From positions 1-10,565 of the forward strand of contig SDWN01000660.1 in the NCBI GenBank assembly GCA_004195305.1: DNA of 10,565 nt. Direction: 5' to 3'. The stretch's first letter is position 1. Every line of letters starts with the position of its first letter. Of this stretch, positions 1 through 6,332 are shown piece after piece. The stretch is from Neptunomonas sp. GTDB lineage: Bacteria > Pseudomonadota > Gammaproteobacteria > Pseudomonadales > Balneatricaceae. Below the pieces are notes generated by a model. The model ran no database searches. It was given only the letters and a program-made list of their open reading frames with translations, and was not told the DNA's origin. The translations under genes were made by a program, and so were the position numbers.

Positions 1-59
1 TGAGCGGAACCCCCAAGCAGGGCATCCAAACCGCGTCCTAGACCTCGTTTTTTCTGCAT
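1..59 (-). CDS. parB: ParB chromosome-partitioning protein, N-terminal fragment
   Basis: The reverse strand from an ATG at 57-59 reads MQKKRGLGRGLDALLGGSA and then leaves the window. This K-[KR]-x-x-LGRGL-x-ALL start is the conserved opening of chromosomal ParB/Spo0J proteins, the parS-binding CTP-dependent clamp that works with ParA in origin segregation. Only 19 codons are visible, so neither the CTPase nor the helix-turn-helix domain can be checked. It starts 34 bp after the parA stop on the same strand, the usual parA-parB order, so the two are probably co-transcribed. No parS site (TGTTTCACGTGAAACA-like) was seen here. Confidence 0.85.
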   Translation of the reverse strand, partial: MQKKRGLGRGLDALLGGSA

Positions 60-93
60 CAACACTTTTCCATGCCTGTAGGGTTGTTAGGTG

Positions 94-882
94 TCACGAA
101 GCGATCGACTTGAGTGCCTGATCGCAGCGTCGATTCACTTCGCCAGCCAACGCCAGATAGGAGACCGCACCGCGTGAATTGCGATCATACAGCAATGCGG
201 GCAGACCGTGGCTAGGGGCTTCGGCCAGGCGCACATTGCGTGGAATTACGGTCCGGTAGACCTTATCACTAAAATATTCGAGTAACTGAGCAGACACATC
301 CCGGGTCAGACCATTACGCGGATCGTACATGGTGCGAATAATGCCTTCGACATACAGATTCGGGTTGAGTCCAGAGCGGATCTTGTCAATGGTAGTCATC
401 AACGCCGAAATACCCTCAAGCGCGTAATACTCACACTGCATCGGGATTATCACCGCATGCGCGGCGACCAGTGCGTTGACGGTCAGCATATTCAGCGACG
501 GGGGGCAGTCTATGAGGATGTAATCGTAGTTATCCTGGACCAGGTTGAGCGCCTGCTTGAGCCGGTACTCTTTACGTTTGACCGCGATAAGTTCCACCTC
601 TGCCGCGGTGAGATCGCCGTTAGCGGGTAACAGATCGAATCCGCCACTGGTCTTCGAGGTGATTGCATCCAGGGGACCCACCCGGCCGGTTAAGATATCG
701 TAAACGGTATACTCGAGCTGGTGCTTATCAACCCCTGCACCCATGGTGGCATTGCCCTGCGGATCCAGGTCGACCATCAACACTCGACGCTTGGTCGCCG
801 CTAGCGAGGCCGCCAGATTGACGCAGGTGGTGGTTTTACCCACCCCGCCTTTTTGATTGGTCACAGCCAATATTTTGACCAC
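94..882 (-). CDS. parA: ParA/Soj chromosome-partitioning ATPase
   Basis: ParA is a Walker-type ATPase that binds the nucleoid and, with ParB bound at parS, moves newly copied origins apart. The 262-residue protein has the deviant Walker A motif KGGVGKTT at residues 11-18, including the signature first lysine. The A' motif VDLDPQGN follows at 37-44, and the Walker B segment YILIDCPPSL is at 121-130. Its length and the lack of an N-terminal DNA-binding extension fit chromosomal Soj-type ParA rather than a plasmid ParA. The start is a GTG at 880-882; AAGGAG (890-895) lies seven bases upstream, which supports it. It lies 35 bp after rsmG and 34 bp before parB, the standard origin-proximal order. 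Identification is very secure. Confidence 0.97.
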   Translation of the reverse strand: MVKILAVTNQKGGVGKTTTCVNLAASLAATKRRVLMVDLDPQGNATMGAGVDKHQLEYTVYDILTGRVGPLDAITSKTSGGFDLLPANGDLTAAEVELIAVKRKEYRLKQALNLVQDNYDYILIDCPPSLNMLTVNALVAAHAVIIPMQCEYYALEGISALMTTIDKIRSGLNPNLYVEGIIRTMYDPRNGLTRDVSAQLLEYFSDKVYRTVIPRNVRLAEAPSHGLPALLYDRNSRGAVSYLALAGEVNRRCDQALKSIAS

Positions 883-917
883 CCGTAATCTCCTTGCTGT
901 GTCGTAAGATCAAATCG

Positions 918-1574
918 TTAGCAGCGGGCCTGCAATACCAGCAAGTGCCGCTCACCCTCACAATGGGGTACTTGCAACTGGTATGCATGCAGTAACTCAA
1001 AACCTGCGGGTAGTTCGGCGAGCTCCTGTTCGGGATAACTGCCTTTCATGGCCAGATAGTGCCCGTTCGGAGTAGCCAGTGATTCGGTCCAGGTCAACAT
1101 CGCGTTAAGCGAGGCAAAGGCGCGCGAGATCACCGTATCAAAACTCTGTTGCTGCGGATAAACCTCAACCCGGCCATTATAAATCTCAACATTATTCAGC
1201 CCGAGTTCTTGTTTGGCTTGCTGTAAAAAGCGCGTTTTCTTACCGTTGCTGTCCATCAGCGTGAACTGTTTTTCAGGATAAACAATGGCCAACACCATGC
1301 CCGGCAAACCGGGGCCCGTGCCGACATCCGCAATGCTCTGCCCTTCGATATAGGCCACCACGCTTAGACTATCAAGCAGATGGCGCTCGACCATCGCTTC
1401 GGGTTGGCGAATCGCGGTGAGATTATAAGTCCGGTTCCACTTGTGCAACAAACCGACGTAGCGGAGCAGTAACAGTTGCTGTTCTGGCGTCAGCGCCAGG
1501 CCAAGCTGCTGCAGCCCCCGGCTAAGGATCTTTTCACAGTTGCTAGACAATCCCGACGGGGTTTCTGTATTCAC
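918..1574 (-). CDS. rsmG: 16S rRNA (guanine-527-N7) methyltransferase RsmG
   Basis: RsmG (GidB) transfers a methyl group from S-adenosylmethionine to N7 of G527 in 16S rRNA; its loss gives low-level streptomycin resistance in several bacteria. The 218-residue product has the family motifs HLLDSLS (65-71), the SAM-binding loop DVGTGPGLPG (83-92) and MDSNGKK (107-113), followed by a conserved RAF motif. Length matches the family (about 207-240). The start is GTG at 1572-1574, and it overlaps the mnmG stop as GTGA (1571-1574), so translation is probably coupled to mnmG. The mnmG-rsmG-parA-parB order is the classical gid/par cluster near bacterial origins. Confidence 0.97.
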   Translation of the reverse strand: MNTETPSGLSSNCEKILSRGLQQLGLALTPEQQLLLLRYVGLLHKWNRTYNLTAIRQPEAMVERHLLDSLSVVAYIEGQSIADVGTGPGLPGMVLAIVYPEKQFTLMDSNGKKTRFLQQAKQELGLNNVEIYNGRVEVYPQQQSFDTVISRAFASLNAMLTWTESLATPNGHYLAMKGSYPEQELAELPAGFELLHAYQLQVPHCEGERHLLVLQARC

Positions 1575-3466
1575 CGTTTTGCTCCCCCAACCTGATCCAA
1601 TTTACTTCGCTTTTTCAGATAGATAAGCAACAACGATGCTGCCGCCGGGGTCACTCCCTGAATGCGTACGGCTGCGGCCAACGTCTCGGGGCGAGCCTGA
1701 TTGAGTTTTTGCCGCACCTCGTTTGACAGACCTTCGATCTGGTTATAATCCAGGTCGCAGGGCAGTACCGTGTTCTCCTGACGCCGCATCCGCTCGATGT
1801 CTTCCTGCTGGCGCTGGATATAACCGGCATATTTAGTCTCTATTTCAACCTGCTCGGTCACATCTGGGGCTAACGCCATAGCCCCGCTTAAGTGACCTAA
1901 ATCGGCGTATTTCAACTCCGGCCGTTTAAGCAGATCCAACAGGCTGTACTCGCGTGGCAAGGGATTATCGAGCTTAGCATTCAGGCTCATTGCCGCCTCA
2001 GTGCCGGGTTGAATCCAGCTGTTTTTCAAGCGCTGCGTTTCCTGTTCGATCGCTTCCCGTTTGCTACAAAAAGCCTGCCAGCGCTGATCGTCCACTAATC
2101 CCAGCTCCCGACCTTTTTCGGTCAAGCGCATATCGGCGTTGTCTTCGCGTAAAATCAGCCGGTATTCGGCACGGCTGGTAAACATTCGGTAGGGTTCGGC
2201 GGTTCCCAGGGTGATCAGATCATCCACCATCACCCCGATGTAAGCTTCATCCCGGCGCGGACACCAGGATTCACGTCCCTGGGCTTGAAGTGCAGCGTTC
2301 GCACCCGCTAGTAATCCTTGCGCAGCGGCCTCTTCGTAGCCTGTGGTACCATTGATCTGACCCGCAAAAAACAGCCCGGCAATCACTTTGCTTTCGAGCG
2401 AATGTTTCAAGTCTTGCGGGTTGAAATAATCATACTCGATGGCGTAACCCGGACGGGTGATGAATGCATTTTCAAACCCTCGCATCGATCGTACCAGCTC
2501 CAGCTGGACATCAAAGGGCAAGCTGGTTGAGATGCCATTAGGGTACAGTTCGTGCGTGGTCAGTCCTTCAGGCTCAACAAAAATCTGGTGTGAATCTTTA
2601 TCTGCAAAACGAACGATTTTATCTTCAATTGATGGGCAGTAACGCGGCCCTACGCCATCGATCACGCCGGTGTACAACGGTGAACGATCCATGCCTGCAC
2701 GAATGATGTCATGGGTACGGGCATTGGTGTGGGTGATGAAACAGCTGACTTGACGCGGATGATCAGCCACAGAACCCAGATAGGACATCACCGGTAGCGG
2801 GGTGTCGCCGGGTTGCTCCTGCATCACCGAGAAATCAACACTGCGGGCGTCAATCCGGGGCGGAGTACCCGTTTTCAGCCGGTCGATTCGCAGTGATGTC
2901 TCTCGCAGACGTTTGGCCAGTGTTGAAGAAGATGGATCACCAGCCCGGCCGCCCGAGTGATTTTGCAAACCAATATGAATTAAACCAGCCAGAAATGTGC
3001 CCGTAGTCAGCACCACGGCAGGGGCGTGAAAACGTAATCCCATCTCGGTGATGACGCCGGTGGCACGCCCCGAGTCGATAATCAAATCATCAACCATCTG
3101 TTGAAAAATGTGCAGATTGGGCTGGTTTTCCAAGGTTGTGCGGACCGCCGCTTTGTACAGCTGCCGATCCGCCTGAGCACGAGTGGCTCTGACTGCTGGG
3201 CCCTTACGTGAGTTAAGCACTCGAAACTGTATTCCGGCGCGGTCGGTAACCTGAGCCATTGCGCCACCTAGGGCATCAATCTCTTTGACCAGATGGCTTT
3301 TACCGATACCGCCAATAGCGGGATTGCATGACATCTGCCCCAGCGTCTCAATGTTTTGAGTCAACAGTAACGTCTTAGATCCCATGCGAGCTGCTGCCAA
3401 TGCCGCTTCGGTGCCTGCATGGCCACCTCCGATCACTATGACATCGTAACGATTGGGAAAATCCAA
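1571..3466 (-). CDS. mnmG: tRNA wobble-uridine modification protein MnmG (GidA)
   Basis: MnmG is the FAD-dependent subunit that, with MnmE, adds the (carboxymethyl)aminomethyl group at C5 of wobble U34 in several tRNAs. The 631-residue product matches the family length (629 in E. coli). It has the dinucleotide-binding GGGHAGTEAALAAARMG near residues 13-29, the CNPAIGGIGKSHLVKEIDALGG block with a conserved cysteine, and SRKGPAVRATRAQADR. The start is TTG at 3464-3466: the only in-frame codons back to a TGA (3479-3481) are GGT, GAT and ATT, and GAGG lies about seven bases upstream. Transcription runs away from the probable origin at its 5' side, as for gidA in E. coli. Its stop overlaps the rsmG start. 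Confidence 0.97.
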   Translation of the reverse strand: MDFPNRYDVIVIGGGHAGTEAALAAARMGSKTLLLTQNIETLGQMSCNPAIGGIGKSHLVKEIDALGGAMAQVTDRAGIQFRVLNSRKGPAVRATRAQADRQLYKAAVRTTLENQPNLHIFQQMVDDLIIDSGRATGVITEMGLRFHAPAVVLTTGTFLAGLIHIGLQNHSGGRAGDPSSSTLAKRLRETSLRIDRLKTGTPPRIDARSVDFSVMQEQPGDTPLPVMSYLGSVADHPRQVSCFITHTNARTHDIIRAGMDRSPLYTGVIDGVGPRYCPSIEDKIVRFADKDSHQIFVEPEGLTTHELYPNGISTSLPFDVQLELVRSMRGFENAFITRPGYAIEYDYFNPQDLKHSLESKVIAGLFFAGQINGTTGYEEAAAQGLLAGANAALQAQGRESWCPRRDEAYIGVMVDDLITLGTAEPYRMFTSRAEYRLILREDNADMRLTEKGRELGLVDDQRWQAFCSKREAIEQETQRLKNSWIQPGTEAAMSLNAKLDNPLPREYSLLDLLKRPELKYADLGHLSGAMALAPDVTEQVEIETKYAGYIQRQQEDIERMRRQENTVLPCDLDYNQIEGLSNEVRQKLNQARPETLAAAVRIQGVTPAAASLLLIYLKKRSKLDQVGGAKR

Positions 3467-3529
3467 AATATCACCTCTTCACAGACTCCAACACAGAGCC
3501 ATCAACGAGCTCTGAACCAACAGGCGCTC

Positions 3530-3558
3530 AGTATATCGACTTGCTGATTGTTTAGACA
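3530..3558 (-). promoter_or_regulatory. Possible promoter for mnmG-rsmG-parAB
   Basis: On the minus strand TATACT (3530-3535) matches five of six -10 bases and lies about 64 bp before the mnmG TTG start. The hexamer 17 bp upstream, TGTCTA (3553-3558), is a poor -35. The leader also holds a small inverted repeat, CAGAGC and GCTCTG (3494-3514). This is a candidate only. A promoter must lie here or in the origin region because no gene precedes mnmG on this strand nearby. Confidence 0.3.
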
Positions 3559-3626
3559 TTCACCTGAACGCTATTTTTCTGAGCGTAGATAATTATGAAT
3601 TTATATTTTTATATATGTTTAGAAGA

Positions 3627-3647
3627 TTATTTTTATTACTACTATTA
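3627..3647 (-). other. Possible DnaA-trio array in the origin unwinding region
   Basis: Read on the minus strand from 3647, the sequence is TAA TAG TAG TAA TAA AAA TAA. These are seven consecutive triplets fitting the 5'-[T/A]A[G/A]-3' DnaA-trio pattern, which is known to guide DnaA onto single-stranded DNA during origin opening. In the described arrangement trios lie close to a DnaA box, but the nearest perfect box here is about 110 bp away. AT-rich DNA also gives such runs by chance. Suggestive only. Confidence 0.3.
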
Positions 3648-3760
3648 AGCAGCAGCAAATAGTCTTATAAGTCGATAAAACCCATATATAACATGCATAT
3701 GAAAACTTACTAACAGGCACTATAAAGCGTTAACAGGCTGACGATGAGGTGTGCGCGGGT

Positions 3761-3865
3761 TGTGGATAAAGAAGCTGTTTATCCACAGGGGTGATTCGTA
3801 CACAAACTGAGCACAGGTTTATCCCCCTATACTTATACATATTATCAACAGGTTGGTGTGGATAA
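3761..3865. promoter_or_regulatory. DnaA box cluster of the putative origin
   Basis: Three perfect copies of the consensus TTATCCACA sit in 105 bp. Two face each other across a ten-base gap (3761-3769 minus, 3779-3787 plus) and the third is at 3857-3865 (minus). Near-consensus boxes TTATACATA (3833) and TTATCAACA (3842) abut one another between them. Density, orientation and position beside an AT-rich block fit a DnaA-oligomer assembly platform rather than chance 9-mers. Confidence 0.8.
3843..3855 (+). promoter_or_regulatory. Candidate IHF binding site in the origin
   Basis: TATCAACAGGTTG matches the IHF consensus WATCAANNNNTTR at every fixed position. It overlaps the degenerate DnaA box TTATCAACA and lies just before the perfect box at 3857. 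IHF bends oriC in E. coli, so position and match agree. A single 13-mer match is weak proof by itself. Confidence 0.4.
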
Positions 3866-3943
3866 GTATTTTGCTAAAAGCGTCTTTTACGACCGTTAAA
3901 TCGGCATAACAGGACCTTAAACACGTGCTCGAAGGGCAGGAAA

Positions 3944-3980
3944 GGGTTAACCGGGGCGGTTTGGGTTAGCCGGGGAGGTT
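3944..3980 (+). repeat. Two 18-bp direct repeats, period 19, beside the origin
   Basis: GGGTTAACCGGGGCGGTT (3944-3961) and GGGTTAGCCGGGGAGGTT (3963-3980) differ at two positions and are separated by one base. They lie about 80 bp to the right of the last DnaA box. They could be paired protein-binding sites or a minor tandem duplication. The rest of 3866-4079 holds nothing I can assign: the short frames there have no convincing start or ribosome-binding site. Confidence 0.5.
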
Positions 3981-4079
3981 AAGAACCAGAGGTGTGTCAT
4001 GCTTTTTGGGACGCTGCGAACAACGTTCTTGCGCATCTGAAGGCGCCGAAGGGAGGTTTTGGAGTTGCTATTTGTGTGA

Positions 4080-4304
4080 TCAGACCGCTTGAAAAGGTCC
4101 TGACATTTCACGCAGATTAGTTAGCCAGGCATTCGCCTGATCACGGGTTAATTGGGTTTTAACCGGTATCCAGATATCACCTTTATGACTGCCTGTATCC
4201 GCTAGCCGTTGCAGTAGACTCCAGTGTGCACAAGGGTGTCCGCCGTGGCGGATCAGACGCAGATTTTGTTCGAGTGTATGGATGAGAAATGCTCCGTTTA
4301 GACG
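4080..4304 (-). pseudogene. Unrecognised short reading frame without a standard start codon
   Basis: From a TAA at 4305-4307 to a TGA at 4080-4082 the minus strand is open for 74 codons. It reads like real protein, for example HPCAHWSLLQRLADTGSHKG followed by DIWIPVKTQLTRDQANAWL. The frame contains no ATG until late, and no usable GTG or TTG. A GGAG (4292-4295) lies eight bases before an ATC codon at 4281-4283, from which 67 residues would follow, so either a rare ATC start or a lost ATG is possible. I do not recognise the family. It lies about 68 bp downstream of the GntR gene on the same strand. It may be a decayed gene, a small gene with an unusual start, or a chance frame; the residue composition argues against chance. 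Confidence 0.4.
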
Positions 4305-4317
4305 TTATCTAAACGGA
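4293..4317. repeat. Perfect 10-bp inverted repeat upstream of the short frame
   Basis: TCCGTTTAGA (4293-4302) and TCTAAACGGA (4308-4317) are exact reverse complements around a five-base loop, CGTTA. No T tract follows on either strand, so it is not a clear intrinsic terminator although it lies 55 bp after the GntR stop. On the minus strand its 3' arm covers the GGA of the GGAG preceding the short frame, so it could hide a ribosome-binding site. It could also be an operator. Confidence 0.6.
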
Positions 4318-4372
4318 ACAATAGCGCTTGGATGTGTCAGTCTGATGACAAATAAGATCGTTTTTTAGGGCG

Positions 4373-5098
4373 TTAGCGCTGGGTCGACTGAGCCTGCAGG
4401 TACTGTTGTTGCAGATAATCCAGAAGCTGGTCGAGACTTGCCTGAGCCTGGGATAGGTCTTGATCGATCAGGGCCTGAAGTAGCCGCTGATGGTGGCCGA
4501 TGATCACCTGGCGATCGCGTGAGCGGTTGGCGATCATGTTCATCAACGGCTGCAGTGCTTCGATGACGGAGACCATATTGAACATCAATACCGGGTTGGC
4601 GGTCGCATCGACAATGGCGCGGTGAAAGCGGATATCCGAGGCACAAAATTGTTCATCGCTGATCGGTTGCTGCTGTAGAGCGAGTTCCTCGGCCAACTGC
4701 TCAAGGTGTTGGGCGGTACGTCTGCTGATCGCTAGTTTGAGGCAGAGCTTCTCTAACTCGCGGCGTGCTTCGGTGATGGCATCGATATTGAATTCGCCCA
4801 GCGTCACCATCAGTGTGGTGGCATTGGTTAGGGTGGTGCGCAACTCAGCCTCGGTGGGCCGGGTAATAAAGGTGCCGCCGGTTGGGCCGCGCTGGGAGCG
4901 TACCAGGTGCTGTGCGGCCAGGCGCTTTAGAGCTTCACGAATAGTCGGCCGGGAGACTGAAAAGCGCGCTGCAAGTTCCTCCTCCGTTGGCAGGCGTTCA
5001 TCAACCTTGAGTCGGCCATCAAGAATCGACGCGCGCAGATTTTCGGCAATCTGTTTGGCCAGGCTCTGGGTAACCAACCCCTCATACTTAATGCTCAT
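4373..5098 (-). CDS. GntR-family regulator, FadR/FCD subfamily
   Basis: This 241-residue protein has an N-terminal winged helix-turn-helix (about 11-80) with the GntR signature RLPTEEELAARFSVSRPTIR at 35-54 and the wing RGPTGGTFI at 70-78. An all-helical FCD effector domain follows (about 105-230). FCD landmarks DIRFH (155-159) and GHHQ (201-204) are present. The last histidine of the usual metal site aligns with Leu225, so metal or ligand binding may differ. FCD regulators usually sense carboxylates or acyl-type metabolites. It is divergent from acuI across 178 bp containing a palindrome with an FCD-type operator, so it probably represses itself and acuI. The ligand cannot be read from the sequence. 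The ATG at 5096-5098 has only a distant GGGAG. Confidence 0.9.
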   Translation of the reverse strand: MSIKYEGLVTQSLAKQIAENLRASILDGRLKVDERLPTEEELAARFSVSRPTIREALKRLAAQHLVRSQRGPTGGTFITRPTEAELRTTLTNATTLMVTLGEFNIDAITEARRELEKLCLKLAISRRTAQHLEQLAEELALQQQPISDEQFCASDIRFHRAIVDATANPVLMFNMVSVIEALQPLMNMIANRSRDRQVIIGHHQRLLQALIDQDLSQAQASLDQLLDYLQQQYLQAQSTQR

Positions 5099-5136
5099 TG
5101 CCGTTGATGCTCCCGGTCAAAGTCTAATAGATCGGC

Positions 5137-5165
5137 ATTATACCACCGTAAAACCCTATTGTTAA
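5137..5165 (-). promoter_or_regulatory. Promoter of the GntR gene
   Basis: On the minus strand TTAACA (5160-5165, five of six -35 bases) and TATAAT (5137-5142, perfect -10) are 17 bp apart. The transcript would begin near 5130, giving a leader of about 32 bases. The -35 and spacer lie inside the palindrome at 5142-5202, so a protein bound there would block RNA polymerase: direct support for autoregulation. Confidence 0.7.
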
Positions 5166-5202
5166 TTTGTTTGACAAATTAACAATAGGGTTTTACGGTG
5201 GT
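5142..5202. promoter_or_regulatory. 61-bp perfect palindrome with GntR/FadR-type operator core
   Basis: Bases 5142-5170 and 5174-5202 are exact reverse complements (29 bp) around the three-base loop TTG. The core TTGTTTGACAA (5167-5177) matches the TNGTNNNACNA operator pattern of FadR/FCD GntR proteins. The element sits between the regulator and acuI and overlaps the regulator's promoter. On the plus strand a TTGACA (5171-5176) lies at its centre, but its -10 is poor. A better acuI -10 may be TATAAA (5217-5222) with a weak -35. Arms this long exceed a normal operator, so it may hold nested sites, fold as a cruciform, or be an amplification or template-switch product. Confidence 0.75.
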
Positions 5203-5276
5203 TACTGAGCTAAAGTTATAAATGTTGCTTGTAACCGCAAGGCTGACGAATTGAACGCTAAAAACAGGATATGCTG

Positions 5277-6275
5277 ATGACCGACTCCACCTTTAAAGCG
5301 CTGCTGTTGCGGCAAGACGAGGCAGGTAAAACCTGCGCGACTATCGAACAACTGACGACTGCAGATTTGCCCGATGAACAGGTGTTGATCCGGGTGGAGT
5401 ACTCCAGTCTTAACTATAAGGATGGGCTGGCGGTGTCAGGGACCGGTAAAATCGTCCTCAATTGGCCGATGGTACCCGGCATCGATCTGGTTGGTACGGT
5501 GGTTGATGGCGGCGAGAGTGACTATCAGGCCGGTGACCAAGTTGTGCTGACCGGCTGGAGTGTCGGCGAGAAGTACTGGGGTGGTTATTCCCAGTTCCAA
5601 CGGGTGCGTCCGGAATGGCTGGTGCCGTTGGCGCAGAATCTGACCGGGTTGCAAGCGATGGCTATCGGTACCGCCGGCCTGACTGCGATGCTCTGTGTGA
5701 TGGCGTTGGAGGAGGGCGGGGTTAAACCGGACTCGGGCACGGTGGTTGTTTCGGGTGCTGCGGGCGGTGTGGGAAGCGTGGCGGTGGCTCTGTTGGCCAA
5801 CCTAGGCTACAGGGTTGCCGCGATCACCGGGCGTGAATCAACCCATACCTATCTTAAGCAACTGGGTGCCAGTCAGATACTGAGCCGTGAAGAGATGGCG
5901 GCACGGCCGCGGCCGCTGGAAAAGTCTCGCTGGGCCGGTGCGATCGATACTGTCGGCGGCGAACTGTTGAGCCGGTTGTTGGCCGAATCCGACTATGGCG
6001 CTACGGTTGCTGCTTGTGGCTTGGCCGGTGATTACAAACTGCCGTCGACGGTGATGCCGTTTATCCTTCGCAATGTGCGCTTGCAGGGGGTGGATTCGGT
6101 CATGTGTCCGGTTGCACGCAGACTCCAAGCCTGGAACCGGCTGGCCAGCGAGTTACCCCAAGAGATGCTGACTGCGATCAATCAGGTGGTGTCTCTGGAG
6201 CAGATTCCTGAGCGGGCAGACGCGATTATCAAGGGCCAGGTGCAGGGGCGGGTGGTCGTGGATCTGCAGTTGTAA
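5277..6275 (+). CDS. acuI: Acrylyl-CoA reductase AcuI / YhdH-family NADPH oxidoreductase
   Basis: AcuI reduces acryloyl-CoA to propionyl-CoA with NADPH, removing a toxic electrophile made in 3-hydroxypropionate, DMSP and acrylate metabolism. The 332-residue protein is a zinc-free medium-chain dehydrogenase/reductase. It is nearly collinear with E. coli YhdH as I recall it: SSLNYKDGLA, MVPGID, LTGWSVGE, GTAGLTAMLCVMALE, the nucleotide-binding SGAAGGVGSVAVALL (about 159-173), GRESTHTYLKQLGAS, WAGAIDTVGG and TVMPFILRNVRLQGVDSVM. An ATG at 5271 is in frame, but AGGA (5266-5269) is one base from it and seven from the ATG at 5277, so 5277 is preferred. The divergent GntR gene is its likely regulator. 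No DMSP lyase or CoA ligase is nearby, so the physiological source of acryloyl-CoA is unknown. Confidence 0.93.
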   Translation: MTDSTFKALLLRQDEAGKTCATIEQLTTADLPDEQVLIRVEYSSLNYKDGLAVSGTGKIVLNWPMVPGIDLVGTVVDGGESDYQAGDQVVLTGWSVGEKYWGGYSQFQRVRPEWLVPLAQNLTGLQAMAIGTAGLTAMLCVMALEEGGVKPDSGTVVVSGAAGGVGSVAVALLANLGYRVAAITGRESTHTYLKQLGASQILSREEMAARPRPLEKSRWAGAIDTVGGELLSRLLAESDYGATVAACGLAGDYKLPSTVMPFILRNVRLQGVDSVMCPVARRLQAWNRLASELPQEMLTAINQVVSLEQIPERADAIIKGQVQGRVVVDLQL

Positions 6276-6288
6276 AGATCCTTTGCAG

Positions 6289-6332
6289 AGAAAAGAAAAG
6301 CACTCTGCGACCCTGCTGCGTCAGGGTCGTAG
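6289..6332 (-). terminator. Probable intrinsic terminator of the che operon
   Basis: Bases 6305-6315 and 6322-6332 form an 11-bp stem with one G-T pair and a six-base loop. On the minus strand the stem is followed, after five bases, by TTTTCTTTTCT (6289-6299), so it suits leftward transcription from cheB, whose stop is about 150 bp away. On the plus strand it follows acuI by about 30 bp but has no T tract, so rightward termination would be weaker. The gap also has a six-bp repeat, ATGGCC and GGCCAT (6344-6359). No gene is supported between 6276 and 6479. Confidence 0.5.

Larger units (their letters stand above)
3585..3866. other. oriC: Probable chromosomal replication origin (oriC)
   Basis: This intergenic stretch combines an AT-rich block (about 3589-3715, with runs such as TTTATATTTTTATATATG) with a cluster of DnaA boxes to its right. 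Boxes matching TTATCCACA perfectly are at 3761-3769 (minus), 3779-3787 (plus) and 3857-3865 (minus). One-mismatch forms are TTATACATA (3833-3841) and TTATCAACA (3842-3850), and TTATCCCCC (3819-3827) is weaker. It abuts mnmG, which flanks oriC in E. coli and Vibrio, and parAB lie beyond. The AT-rich block would be the unwinding element. I saw no GATC inside it, so SeqA/Dam control as in E. coli is unlikely. dnaA is not in the window. GC skew was not computed. Confidence 0.8.

Noticed and set aside
3913..3928. Possible parS site around ACACGTGC
   Set aside because: Only the central CACGTG is shared; the flanking GTTT and AAAC arms of parS are missing.
3996..4040. Short plus- and minus-strand frames (for example a minus frame starting MRKNVVRSV)
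   Set aside because: Fewer than 30 codons, no ribosome-binding site and no recognisable features.
4293..4317. Intrinsic terminator of the GntR gene
   Set aside because: The stem is good, but neither strand has a T tract after it; kept only as an inverted repeat.
4365..4646. Frame of 93 codons on the minus strand inside the GntR gene
   Set aside because: Out-of-frame shadow of the well-supported GntR reading frame, rich in Pro, Arg and Ser.
5142..5202. Inverted repeat as ends of a miniature transposable element
   Set aside because: The arms are separated by only three bases, there is no target duplication, and operator and promoter motifs explain the position better.
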